DNA of 64,000 nucleotides from Lethocerus indicus. Taxonomy: Eukaryota; Arthropoda; Insecta; Hemiptera; Belostomatidae. Every line of letters begins with the position of its first letter. Position 1 is the stretch's first letter. This document shows positions 25,591 through 37,782 of this stretch, one piece after another. Both the position numbers and the translations under genes were made by a program. The stretch is from contig JACDQD010000005.1 of NCBI GenBank assembly GCA_019843655.1, positions 2,445,575 through 2,509,574 on the forward strand, written 5' to 3'. The notes below the pieces were generated by a model that saw only the letters and a list, made by a program, of their open reading frames with translations, searched no databases and was not told where the DNA came from.

Positions 25591-27647
25591 GTATTAGAAT
25601 ACCCAGAGAAGAGAGCATTCTTTACCCAAAAGAGGGTCACGAACATAAAAAAGCCACTCGGACCCTTGAAATAAATGAACGCTAATAACACTTTACTAAT
25701 TCTTTAACTAGCAAATTTCACATTACAAAGAATCTTATTGTTGTATAACATACTGACTACGTTTTAGCTATTATTTGATTTAAAGGAAAGTTTTTTATAC
25801 GAGGGAAACTTTTTAAAAGCACCTTGTCACTAGACTCGGTAGTGTCAAATTCTCCACTTGGCGTACTGACGAAAACCCCTTTTACAGCATAACTATCTGT
25901 GGATTTTTTTATCACACTAGCAGACCACGCCCTTGTAACAAATAAATACTAAAAACAACTAAATCCACATTATATATATGTAATGAATTATTCATGTGAC
26001 CTGACTAGATTCGCTTCTTACTTCCTCAGCGAATTTCGCTCTCGTGAACTCACATACTAATCTTTGGATTAGTTTCCATCTCTCGGCGGACTCCATCATG
26101 ATTTGTTACCGTGGTTTTCTGCCGTTATTCCCCGCCCCAGTGCGGTACTTCCTGTAATCGTTACCTAGTAGATCTTTTGCGTAATTTTCTCCCTGATAAA
26201 ATCTTTGTTTTCTGTTTCTATCAATAAAACGTTTCTGGTGAAAGTATTGGAGACATTCATGATTCGAACCGTAACCTAAACTAACCCACATTGTAACTTG
26301 CGCAAGAGACTAGTATGTGGCCGAGTTCCGTTTGCTCGCTTGCATATGCCATTGAATACCAGGTATAACTTTAAAATTGAACAGTAATAATATAGTCATT
26401 AATTTATATATTATAATGTGCGATGCAATTGTATTTGCATTTCCTCAAAAATATTTATCAATATTTTTGGAAGATATTTTGTGTATAAAAGAACAGATAT
26501 TCTATCTTATCGATTAGCACTACCGATTACTCGTTTTTTCTTTGCTTTGAGGACCGCTACTGTATATTGAGCTACTGTGTTTGCTATCGCTCATTGCCCT
26601 TTAATTTTATTTTTATTAAAAACTAATCTATATTATTAAAACTATATTGTTACGGCTTTCATTCGTAAACGGCTAATATGTAAACAGTTTCCGCTATAAC
26701 CTAAGTATCCCGAAGTGACAGTATCGTTGTGAGAATATGTAAAAGAGAAACCCGATGGATTGTTCAAAACGACTCCGTATTTATTTCAAGGCGAGTGCTG
26801 TAGAGAAGCTTGGATCGGGAGCGTACTGATGAAGTAAATGGTAGAGGAAGCGTGCCGGAGAAGGGTACAGTCCCTCCGGTCTGTCATTAGTCGGGTTGAT
26901 GTAACGCTGATGACACGCTCACGGAAATTCTTAATGTACTTGCCCGGCTCGGTTGTCCCTTCTACTATGCGCTTTTCCTCGAGCCCGAAAAAAAAGAAAT
27001 AGAATATTGAGAGGCCGACATTATTAAACAAAAAAAAATTGTTCACCTCCCGACGCTTTTAGTGATTAAATATGTATGGGATACATTTAACTTCTCTGCT
27101 ATCTTTCGTGTTGTACTATGACGATTGGTATCTTCTACTTGTGGACTTTATCTGGTCGTCATCGACTCCAACCTTTAGTGAAAAATCGCCCGAACGAACT
27201 TTAGCAAACGAGTTTTGACACTGACGTCCCTCTGAGGCTTCATCACCGTACACGGCGTATAACCTCCTGAACTGTTCCCTTCGTTTGCACGAACGCCTGC
27301 GGAAATAGAGGTTCCAATGGGGTAAGCGCCCGATTACGTCGTCGTCCGAGTCGAAGGTCCACGATCCACAAATGGACATAAGATTATGATTAATTAGCCC
27401 TAGCCGAAAGTGGCCGGCCTGTTGTGGGACGAGGGTGAAAGGGCGAGCGCGCTAGGTGGTTGACTAATGAAGGCCGCATCGTGTGTGCACATGTGTGGGG
27501 GCTCAACTTACGGTAACTCCCGGGTTTCACTGCCCCGCATATCAATGTCCTTCGTCGGCAGCCCTCTTACATTTCAAATCCCGTTATATACCGGGACATT
27601 ATACCGGCCAGTCTTTTATATATGTGTATATATAAATTTGGTAGACT

Positions 27648-27651
<4 letters not shown>

Positions 27652-27726
<75 letters not shown>
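27652..27726 (+). repeat. Compound AT then AG microsatellite
   Basis: About 20 AT units change sharply to about 17 AG units. The purine strand is +, opposite to the two CT tracts upstream. It accounts for the Y-I and R-E runs in the longest open frame of the window, so that frame is rejected as a gene. Confidence 0.95.
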
Positions 27727-27727
<1 letters not shown>

Positions 27728-28827
27728 GTGTGCGTTAAACTCTCCGCATGTTTATTTGAGGTAGTAATTGAACGGGATTGGAACCCGAGACAACTCGTTG
27801 ATTCGGATAGGGAATATTGTATTGGGATTAGGCCTAAATTTTTTATATATTTGATATTATCCTTTAAATATGATCAATTCAAAATAAGGCACTTGAATAA
27901 GGCCTTAAATCATAGTGTCTGTCCCAGTGATAATATAATTAATTACCGTCGTATGTTTATTTGTATTACGAGAACGTGGGCGTTGGAGTGTGCCTGTTTG
28001 TGTATCTTCGAGAAGGCAACATGGGACTACTGGTGGTAGTAGCCCGCGATCGGCACTACTGCTACTCCACAATAAATATACCGTTAAGCGTCGACTTCCG
28101 CCGTTTGCTGCCGGAGCTAATGTTTAGTTTCCCCCTTTCCGGTCTGCCGTCGTATATCTTCACTGTAGATAAATCGAGATCTATAGAATCGTCGCTTGGG
28201 CACAATATTCTATATGTTAAGTGCAGGTTTAATGAAGCGGGGAAATATATGATTTATTACAGTATCTGTACTTTATTAAGATATTGTTACGTCAGTATTG
28301 TTGTATATAGAACTAATTCGAATAGTATATTTCCTTAGTGAGAGAGGAAACACTGGAGAAAATACTTCAGTGTGGGCTCCTTTTCTGAGAATTCTTCCGT
28401 CAGCTTAGGGCTTAGTTGCTGTTCTTTGTTGTTAAGAGTATAATGGCCAAATGAGGTCGCGCTTTTCTTTAATTGGTCATTAAGCTGGGGATATTAAATC
28501 GGTGTTTCCTTCTGTCCCTACGGTCCAATTTAACGCCGGACTTACGGAAGGTATCCGACTGTGACATCATCGCCTGGAGTTCACCGGTCACTGGTCGCGT
28601 TTTGTCCTCGTCATCAAACACCTTTAATTAGGACCGGCTGTATCAATTAGCTCTGTGCAGAGGCAAATGACGGGGGGTGTTCCCCTTTCCAGTAATTGCC
28701 AAAGTACTGTTCCCGGATTGTTGAAGATTTGTTCTAGTTTAGAAGAGTTTATTTAAGAAAATAGGCGGTACCTGTAACGACAGTATTATATGATAACATT
28801 TGTTGCTCATAAATACTAACATTTGTC

Positions 28828-28841
28828 GGTAAATATTTACC
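28828..28841. promoter_or_regulatory. 14-bp perfect palindrome of GTAAATA half-sites
   Basis: GGTAAATATTTACC is fully self-complementary and holds two overlapping forkhead-like GTAAATA half-sites. The same half-site makes up the arms of the hairpin at 13676-13716. Binding is inferred from motif resemblance only. Confidence 0.45.
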
Positions 28842-30272
28842 TCTAATTTGTTGTGTTGGAGTACAATTTACAGTGCCCCGCTTATAACAACGCGGCTGCG
28901 TTAGCAACTCCTACTTAAAACAACGTTCCGATTTAATTAAATGTATAATAACATGAGAATATCATTATACTTGAGCTCTCTTGTCTCCGCCCTCTCATTT
29001 GATCCTATGCTAGACCGGTTTTCGCCATCTTGAGTTACATTCCGTCCGTAAATCATTGAGGCAGCTGCCCATACCGGTTGCCGATATTCCGTGCCATAAT
29101 AGTACAATGTCAGTATAGACAGGATACCCCAACGTCAACCACCATGCATAGGTGTCTCGCTAATTTACCAAAGAAATGCCAGCGAAGATGGCAAAGCGAA
29201 TGGCGATTCCGAGCCGATCCCCTAATTAGTGCAATTATCTTAAATGCAGTAATCTAAGCACAGACGAATTGTTATTTTAATACTATTATAATGTCGAACA
29301 TAAAAACCCGTAGAATGAAAAACTCTATATAGCTGACTACCCCTCATGACTTCCGTATTCGTTTTTCTATTGTTAACATTTGTAAGAACAAAATGTAGCA
29401 ATGCTGTCGAGAGATATACTTTAATATTTATTGGTTTCGATGACACATTCATAAGCGATCACTGAGGAACAGTGGGAGAAATGTAGGGAGCAGTATACAT
29501 CTGTACTGATCGTAGACTTAAGTGTTTGCCAGTGATAAATGGCAGGTACCAATTACTAGATGCTTTGGTCCAGCCGGGCATTACATTGCACTTGCATTTC
29601 GTTCCGATAGATTTTTTACAGACGGTCCATTTATATCTCGGCGTTATCCCAATATCACACCATTTATGTAAACAGAACCGACTTTGCCAGCTTGCTGACG
29701 TCTAATGGCGGCTCTAACTGTGCAAGTTTCGTCATAGACCTATTGAAGTACCAGTGTACATTTCTGGGTGTAAGTGCAGTACCATTTTCGTCGAAATTAC
29801 GACAGACCAGTGTTCCTATTCGAATAGAGACAGCTGCAGATAAGAAATTGAACAGCGTCGTTTGTACTTTGTACTTTATATTCCAAGGATGGCACTGTGC
29901 CGAATCCTAGGTAAAATTATAATCAAGTTAACAAACAGTGCCTCAACATTTACCGTATAAATCTCTATTCCGGAAAAAAGCTTTCACCGAAAAGGCAGGA
30001 CAGTCAATATTTGGGATTCCTGTTCAACTATTTCAGTGGGAGGAGGTCCTGTGTCGGAGGTATGTCCAAGGCATAATCGGTATTTTATGGAAAAAAAAGA
30101 CAAGTATGAAATTTTAGTGTTGGCATTACGCAATCAGAACCCGTAGCTGATTTCTTAGGAAAGCTTTTCAGGTATTCGTCCACCTTGTTCAGTGTGGACG
30201 AAGCCGCGGGTGTAGCGCTCCTCGTTGGTCGGTACGTGCCGCGAAATGAAGCCGGCCGTTGGGGTACATAAG

Positions 30273-30295
30273 AGAGGAGGAGGAGGAGGAGGCGG
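30273..30295 (+). repeat. AGG trinucleotide run
   Basis: About six AGG units within a GC-rich island; a similar short run occurs at 32307-32320. Confidence 0.75.
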
Positions 30296-32462
30296 AGTTG
30301 TTACTGGAGTGCAGGCAATTGATATATTTTTAGAGGCTGCGGTCGTGCGTCATGCCGGGGAGAAGCAGCCCGGGCCCAGTTAGAGGAGAGAAGGGAGAGC
30401 GGAGACCCTGAATCGGTCGGTCGCTATAAAGAACTGGTCTTGTAACACACTGTATAAACAAGAGGTCGACAACCCGACCCCGCTCCGACACCGGCTTATA
30501 CCTAATGTCTCGCTGAGCTTTATACTTTTAATCAGATCCGAGAGACCCGATCCCGAGCGGGGGCTTTCTCGAACTTTATTGTGGGTGTCGCAACGCGTTA
30601 TTTTAGATATGACTGTAACGGGTCGAATATAGAGATCTCTAAACCGATTCAAAATAACTATTCGCCATTATTATTTTGAAACAGCGTAGGAATTTAAATA
30701 TGTTAAATAATAACAGTGCCTTCGCTTTTTACAGAATGAGCTTACATACTGAGATTTGGTTTTTACGTCCTGGATGACTGATCATGTTGGACATAATAAT
30801 CCTTAATTTATACAAAATATCATCAATACTGCGATATTCTTCACTGGCCTATTTGTATTATTTTATATTCCGGTTACTACCCGTTTTCGAATCATTAATC
30901 GTTAGTAATACTAGTTGTTATTGCAAGTTTATAATTTTTGTAAGGGGATCATGACAACATGTGCCGTTTACAATTTTCAATCTGTGCACTAACTGTCACA
31001 GTTAAAAACTGTTTGTTTTTATTATGTTTATTAAATTCGTTATAAACCATTGGAAATCTAAAATATATATCATTATAGCACCCTCTTGATGAAAAATCAC
31101 TCAAGAACTGTTTTCAACTGTAAATCTGCTTGTTAATAGGAAAATTAGGATATTTTCCATACAGTGAAATACATTTTGAAATTGCCTACACATGCAACGT
31201 GTTTTTTTGTGATACTTAATTCTTCAAGTAGTTAATTTCCTCTTTTCGTTTTTCTGTACTTGCAATATTTACACGTTACATTATTATAGGCGTAACCTGT
31301 GCCTCCCATTTTCATATTTCGGCGTGTGGGAAGAGAAACCGAAATAATTGCGAAACGCCGCCGTGAGAATCCCGGCAACTTTACGCGTAGGCCCGGCAGC
31401 TTGTTAACACGCGTATATAACGCTGCGGTTATGTTGAATTAAATATACTTAAGCGCCCGACAAAAATGTGCGCCGTAATACAAGTGGGCAATTTGGTCTG
31501 TTATAAAAAAAATTGTTAGTTACGTAATAAAAGAGGCTGTATGTTTACAAACACTTTCTGTTGTGGAGGATTGAACTTTGTGGGTGTCGAATGAGTGGCC
31601 TGTATTTAACAGGGATTAAGTTAAATCTCAAATGCCTTTCAGAACGTGTAGGATGCCTCAATTTTTCGCGTCAATTGGTCGGACGTCGATAAAAGAGAAA
31701 AGCAAAAACCAAAACTCTTTGTTTAAACTGTAAAAAGAAATTTAAAGTTCACAGATTACTAATTGAAGTATGAAATATAACAAATTCAGTAGATTGGAGA
31801 AAAAGTTTCATCTTTGCGAAACAATTATAATAGAGTATGTCCAGGGGGAATCGGAGTTTTAATACGCTTAGAATTGTAAGAAGTCGCCTGAATTAAAAAT
31901 TTAACTTCCTTCCTCTACCTTTCGGTGGATGGAATTTGAAAACTTTCAGTCCACAAAATTGCCACACTGCAGTGGGTAACTCGTACTCGAGTGTATACTG
32001 ATTGTGTAGGTCCGATTTTCAATTAATGCAGAATTTGACAACAGGTCCTAATTTCGTACGCGGGACACTTATCTATTTTGTGCACGAATAATCCACCCCC
32101 ACTGATAAGTCGGTCGATCCCAAGGGCGTATCGGTGTGCGCACTCCGCCTAGCTAATTACAAATCAGCCCGTATTATTTCCCCATGAATATATCGTCATT
32201 ACAACCACCTCCCCCATTCATCTATCTGTATACATATTTACCTGTAAGATAAATTGGGTGACGCGAGGATATTATTAGACGGCCCGTGTATTAAGCCCGG
32301 CGGATAGGAGGAGGAGGAGACCGTGAACGTGACGATACGGAGATAAGACCGATTACCGGAGCCCGAAGCTTGTGTCTCGTGTTGCATAAACCCGCGAGGT
32401 TTGCTTTACCCGGCAAAATTGTCCAGGGCTTTACCATTGTAGAGATATCCACAGTCCGCGAG

Positions 32463-32951
32463 GGTTCGGGGATATCATCAATAATGAATTGGAACGGAGT
32501 GAAAAGTGAAGGTTGTGTGGCTTTTACATTATTTGGTACAATTTTAAATTCACAACTGAAGGAATGCTTCTGTCCGCCACAGTTTTTGGAAAACGGGTCG
32601 ACCAGTTATTCGGAATTCCCGTTCAAAGGGTCAACCAGTGTTTCGGAATATCATCAATGTTGAATAGGAACGGAGTGAAAAGTGAAGGTTGTGCAATATT
32701 AAATATGCAATCTAAGGAATGGTTCTGTCCGCCACTGGATTTGAAAGACGGGTTGACGCGTTTACGTCTCGCACCCCTTTCACCTCTTATTTCGGAATTC
32801 CCCTTAAAAGGGTCTGTGAGTGTTTGGAATATCACCCATCTTCAATATGAACGGAGGATAAGTGAAAGTTGTTACCATTTAACATTATTTGGTACAATTA
32901 AAGGAATGTTCGGTCCACAGGTTTTGGAAGATTTGGAAGGTTTGACGCGTT
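32463..32951 (+). repeat. Three-unit tandem repeat, unit about 176-181 bp
   Basis: Units begin near 32463, 32639 and 32820. Each carries the ordered words GG(A/G)ATATCA, GAACGGAG, AAGTGAAGGTTGT, AAGGAATG, GTCC(GCCA)CAG and, in units 1 and 2, TCGGAATTCCC. Units 1 and 2 are most alike; unit 3 is more diverged and shorter. Offsets between matched positions are 176 and 181 bp, neither a multiple of three, so the apparently repetitive translated frames here are not a conserved repeat protein. A related 19-bp start motif recurs alone at 36191. Confidence 0.78.
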
Positions 32952-34925
32952 AACCCCCTCCTTTAACCGGTTATTTCCGTTCAGTTATACTATCCCACGT
33001 TTATTATATATGGGCATCTCGTCACTTTATATTTGAAAAGCAGTTGTGTTACGTAACCGACCGCCGAACTGAATGAGTGGGGCGTCGGTTCCGGTGTAGC
33101 TCAGATGACAATAGCAGCCCAGAATGGGAGAGACTATTGTTGTTTTCAGTTAATTCCGAATGTGAATTATATAAGTTAACGCAAAGTTACCGCAATGTTT
33201 TTATATGAAAATAAACAGTGTAGAACAGTGCTTTTTCGAGGTTTATCCAAACCATAGTTTAGTGAAACCATATAATACAAAAAAGTATGTCCGGTTCCTA
33301 AAACCTCGTACATATTATCACTTGTTGGCGATCTTCTGTGCCCAGTAACTGATTACTTCCAATCCTAGACTGGTTTCACCCATGGTTAGTAACATTTCCC
33401 CAGTAAATTAGTGAGGCTTCTACTGTAAACATGAAGACATTTACAAATGTTATTACAACTTACTGCATAAACAACTCGTATAAAACCTCCTTTCCACTGT
33501 TCTGAGCCATTCCCACGCTTTTTCGGTATTAGGGTTATACCTTTATCAGCTTCTCGCGATCTTTAGTAGCAGTTGATTTGCATTTATTTACAGTCGTACT
33601 TGCGTGTCGGCCTTGATTGTGATTTCGGTTAGCATTATGGCACAGAAGAAATATAATCGCACTGTGAAAATATTCTGAAACAGCGGATTTTCTCTATATA
33701 TTTTGTCTATACGTGTGATATAAGTGAAGTAGGTTTTATCCCGTAATATGGATTAAATATTAAAAAGGTGCTAATTGTTGTGTTGATTCCAATTCAGCGT
33801 TTAATTTGATTTTTTGTGTATTGAAACGCCTCAAAACAATTGTAAATGTGAGCACAACGTTTATTGAAAAAGCTAAAGCCTCATTGCTTTCGCATGCTTT
33901 GCCTCATTTATCAGTTTGTTTTTAATGGATTGAAACCATTTTTTATTTCCTTTATAATTGCAGTTTCAAATAATGTTCATGGGCCTGTTTTTGATAACAC
34001 AGAAAAGGAGATCAATCGCCTAGTCTACGTTTGTTCCATATATAAATAATTTTTTTCAAGATGCCAATTTTAATAAAGCAATTATTGCCTTTAATAAAAA
34101 ATAATGTTCAAGGGGAAAAAATTAGATTCATAAAAGGAAGGAAAAATGTAGTCTGTTCTCATTGATTCATAATTTCGGTTTATTTTCCGGGAGAGCGAAC
34201 ACACCACCCTCTCCCCCTCCACCGCCTACAAGTTATCATCTCAGCTTCACCTTGGTCTTGAACATTCATCGTTATCGCTTACTCCTCAGTTTTATTTATC
34301 TTTGCCCAACCTAAACTATGCTGGCCCACAATTTCTATTCTCCGAAATTTTGTTCGGAATTTTTCTGCTTAGGGTTTTTCTTTGATTTTCTGAATAATAT
34401 TTAAGTCTCGTTTGTATTCAGTGCCGAAAAAAATATTAAATTTTAAATTTAAATTATATTCTAGCGATCTCATTCGAGTATAACCAATAGGACATTAGGC
34501 AATATTGCCAAATGATGTGGATTGGGCAATCCACGACTGGCAGAAGGGGTGAGGATAAAATCGATGACAAAAATGCGAAACCCTTTCAAATAAGTAGATT
34601 TTATAGCAACTTGTATGATAGTTAGGAGGAGAACAAAGTGGGAAATTGGTTAAGTCGGATACTTAACCAAAGTCGAAACTGCTTCGTGTCCTTATATAAA
34701 TATTATTTGACACCTTTTTAATGTAAATAAATTTTTAGGTTCTTTTGTCGTATTCTTTATTTAATTTTTATTTTAAGAATAAAATAGTAACATTTCTTAA
34801 TTCTCACCGTACATGTGACCATGCTTTCATCACCATTATTCATAGCCTCTGAATGTTGAGAAATTTCACATACCTTTATAAAGTATGAGTTACTATGATT
34901 AATAATTATTACCTCGATAAATTTG
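32952..34925. other. AT-rich spacer before ratchet site 1
   Basis: Low-information AT-rich DNA with many T runs. A possible A-box remnant lies at 33093. No gene seen. Confidence 0.4.
33093..33135 (+). repeat. Possible tRNA-like A-box remnant
   Basis: TGTAGCTCAGATGAC resembles a tRNA D-arm/A box, but no B box follows. Weak. Confidence 0.18.
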
Positions 34926-34962
34926 ATTAATCTTTACATTTTTTTTTTATTTTCAGGTAAGT
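34926..34962 (+). promoter_or_regulatory. Recursive (ratchet) splice site 1: acceptor fused to donor
   Basis: A T-rich tract at 34939-34954, broken by a single A, runs into CAG at 34954-34956. This is followed immediately by the donor GTAAGT at 34957-34962. A branch-point-like ATTAATC lies about 26 nt upstream of the AG. The arrangement fits the published insect ratchet motif, a pyrimidine tract then NCAG|GTAAGT. At such a site the upstream intron part is spliced to the AG, which regenerates a donor for the next step and leaves no exon in the mRNA. A second donor 111 nt downstream supports RS-exon definition. The motif is read directly from sequence; its use in splicing is inferred. Confidence 0.72.
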
Positions 34963-35067
34963 TTTTGCTGATATCATTGGATTATATGAAATAAGAAAGA
35001 CAGGACGAAGAAACGGCAGATGGTCATTTTTTGCGTCTTTGATTTGATTCCTTCCTGATTTGTGCAG
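34957..35067 (+). other. Candidate RS-exon downstream of ratchet site 1
   Basis: The 111 nt between the ratchet AG and the next donor, CAG|GTATGT at 35067/35068, has the size and structure of an RS-exon. Such an exon is transiently defined by the spliceosome and normally skipped, because the regenerated GTAAGT at its 5' end outcompetes the downstream donor. The downstream GTATGT is weaker than GTAAGT, as that model predicts. The sequence before 35067 is itself pyrimidine-rich (about 35049-35063), so 35066-35067 could instead act as a second AG|GT ratchet point. Inclusion of this segment as a normal cassette exon cannot be excluded from sequence. Confidence 0.45.
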
Positions 35068-36190
35068 GTATGTTTATTTGTCTTCAGTAGTACAATAGTA
35101 TCTGGGCCTACCTTGGCCCCATCTCGAGCCTTCATCAGATTGCATTGTTTCGCATGCTCTTGTAGCGAGCCTTGAAAGCTATCGCTCTGTGCCCTTTACT
35201 GTCGATATTGGGACCCGGTTCCATTCAGTTTCCTTTTGATACCTATTCACTTTAGATGGACTATAGTCTTTTTACATTATATACATTATATTATTTGCAA
35301 TTGAAGGAAGTGCCTACTAGCGGATAAGTGAATCAATGGAAAATTCCATTTAATGGTGCATATACTGCACCCAGCATTTGGGCTGGATAATATTGATAGT
35401 ACGTATGTCATTCTATTTATACATAAATATATATCTATAAAATATTTGTATCTATAAAATAATTGTTATTGAAATGATATAGCGCATAAGCGATAGTCAT
35501 CAAATCTCTTGTTACAATTGTTTACTAGAAACTCATATAGTATAAGGTATACGTTCACGTTTCAGTCTAATTCTCAAAACGAGATTAAAGTCAAGTCAAC
35601 ATTTGGTCGGTTGTCTTTGTTCTCATAATAAAGTTTATGGAGAAGTATTCATTGCTGGGTGATGTTAACAGGCAAATAACAAGGGGGTGTAGCCAGCACT
35701 TTTGTCTCTGGGTTAAGGTCAAGCCCGCCACGCTTTTTTCACAACGGCGTAGGCGGCCGTTGTGCCAGCGTTGTTCCCTCCTGTTTTTTTTTTGTTTTGT
35801 TTTTTCTTTTTTCATTGGACGAAGCGTGGGATTAGCATTGTCCGATCCCTACAATCGTTTGAGTCCTGAGCGCTCGCCCCCCCCGGAGTTATTAGCGTGG
35901 ATGAAGGAAAACCCGACTGCCAGGATGGGAACCGTTTGTTTAAATAATGCGAGATGGTCGCGATTGTAACATTTTTTTCGTGTTTCGTAAGTTTTACGAC
36001 GCTGATTAATAATAATACGGTTACCGATCTGGACGGACGTCCCCCGTTGGGTAAGCATTAAGTAACACTATCGAATAGTTAAATGAGTTAAGGTCTAAAT
36101 GAGGTGATTCATCATTTAATGGAGCGAAGTTAAAATTATATTAGTATTGTTACGGCAGTAAAGAACGCATTCTGGAACAGCCCATCGCTA

Positions 36191-36209
36191 GGTTCGGAAT
36201 ATCATCAAT
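36191..36209 (+). repeat. Orphan copy of the tandem-repeat start motif
   Basis: GGTTCGGAATATCATCAAT here matches the start of unit 1 at 32463-32481 with about two differences, but the rest of the unit is absent. It suggests that the tandem array arose from, or shed, dispersed copies. Confidence 0.4.
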
Positions 36210-37733
36210 CATTCATTCCATTTTCTGCCTCCTCTCGGTTATACAGTTCTACACTAGACCGGCAATAGGGTTCACGCCATTCAGTTTGCAGTGTTGTGTA
36301 GATTTTCTACACATTTTCTACTTTAAAGTGTACTACCAGATATACTGTTAGTCTACAGTCTAGTAATTAATAATTAACGGATTGCCATTGGCCATGGTGA
36401 AAAGTCGAAACCAACTATGTCGCTGGTGAATACGTATTTAGAAATTTCAATTTTGTCGCCAGAATAGAATACCGTCTTCAAAAGATTTGTCAGTTTGAAA
36501 ATCTTCGCTTCCACGTTTTTATAGGGGGGATTCGATCGTAATTTGAAGCTTTCACCGAGTGCCCGGTAATTTTGAAATTCAACCTTGATCCTAACAGTGA
36601 AAAGTGTAGTAGTGGTGTGTGTGAGCCTGGCGTGACTAATAGTGAACGGGGGAGGAGGCGCACCGTTTCTTCTTATAAGACGCTCGGTTGACTTCACGCG
36701 GCTGCAGCTGAAACTGTTGTTGTCTTGTCTCAGATACAGTGGTGTTCGAGCGTAACCGTAGAGCGGCACGTCCCCGTTCTTGTCGACACCCCCAATTTAT
36801 AGGGCGGTTGGCCAAATGCTAATGTTTCTCTCCTTAAACGAGGAGTAAAGCTCGCGGAGCAATTAAAGCCGGTTATGAAAGCCGTGCATTATGCCCTTGC
36901 TAGACAACGTGCATTCCGTTATCGTTTTCGTAAACAAAGGCTCTGACTTCATACACACAGTCTGCTCTTTAATGAAGGCAAATAATTACTAGGGAGAATG
37001 ATTGTCGTATATTTAATTGATATTCTAATAGTAGACAGTCTTGAATTACTTGTGATGTCTGTATTAGAATGTCCGCGCTACTTACATTTTTCAGCCTAGG
37101 CCAAGACTTAATGTCAATAGTTTCGGGGCTTTAGAGATTACTTTTCGTATTATCCAAACCGGAATTTGAATGTTTATACCTCACCTTATTTTTTGTTTGA
37201 CATATATCTAAAGTAATGGCGAGACATTAGAATTATATACCAATTAAATCGGAAAGATATTTGAATTGATCATTTTAATTCTTATATTTTGTTATATTTA
37301 ATAGAAATAAAAAACACCGATAAAATTAACTTTGAGAAACAGAAGTAAATTTATCTTTCGTGGAACCAGATATTGGAGTATTTTTTTGTACTTGACTTAC
37401 CCACCTGTCAGACATGCTAACATTGTCGTACCTGTCTGAAAACCTGTTATTATCATTGTAATTTATATGGAAATTTATTGTTGCGGTACTCTCGGAGCAC
37501 CACGATCTTCCAGATCCCTGTCTGATTATTTCAATAAATTCTCGTAATAAAAAAAAATAAAAAGAATTACGCTTCTGCGCAAGAACAGTTATTATAATTG
37601 TTTTTCTCCAACGAAGCGTTCAACGTAGAATTACAATGGTCTAAGTACCGTTTTAATATGTTAAAATAAAAGAGTGTAAGATATATTTCAGTAATCTTAA
37701 TGCGCACCTGTTATCTTTCCTCTATCTCCCCCA

Positions 37734-37782
37734 CAGTGGCTTAAACGCCACTGGTCTAGAGATCTCGGTCTGTAACCCAGAC
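37734..37782. repeat. Two adjacent short hairpins (tRNA-arm-like)
   Basis: CAGTGGC/GCCACTG (37734-37740 and 37747-37753, 6-nt loop) is followed 14 bp later by GTCTG/CAGAC (37768-37772 and 37778-37782, 5-nt loop). The tandem arms recall parts of a tRNA or a tRNA-derived SINE, but no acceptor stem or full internal promoter is present. Confidence 0.35.

Larger units (their letters stand above)
25591..32462. other. Alternating AT-rich spacer and GC patches
   Basis: GC patches at 27150-27440, 28490-28690, 30190-30560 and 31330-31450, the compound microsatellite at 27652 and the palindrome at 28828. A GC patch with an AGGAGG run leads into the tandem repeat. No gene seen. Confidence 0.4.

Noticed and set aside
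26259..26275. Perfect-looking B-box word (GGTTCGAATC on - strand)
   Set aside because: No A box at tRNA spacing; probably chance or an unresolvable SINE scrap.
27773..27787. tRNA T-arm-like CGGG-ATTGGAA-CCCG (- strand T loop)
   Set aside because: No D arm, anticodon arm or acceptor stem at the right spacing on the - strand.
27467..28039. Longest open frame (190 codons)
   Set aside because: Its middle is the AT-AG microsatellite read as Y-I and R-E runs; no domain outside it and no splice or start support.
30150..30180. TTTTCAG|GTATTC as a ratchet site
   Set aside because: Donor is poor and the tract contains a purine block just upstream.
32225..32262. - strand acceptor/donor fusion (CAG|GTAAAT)
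   Set aside because: Pyrimidine tract is short and the donor is weak compared with the two + strand sites.
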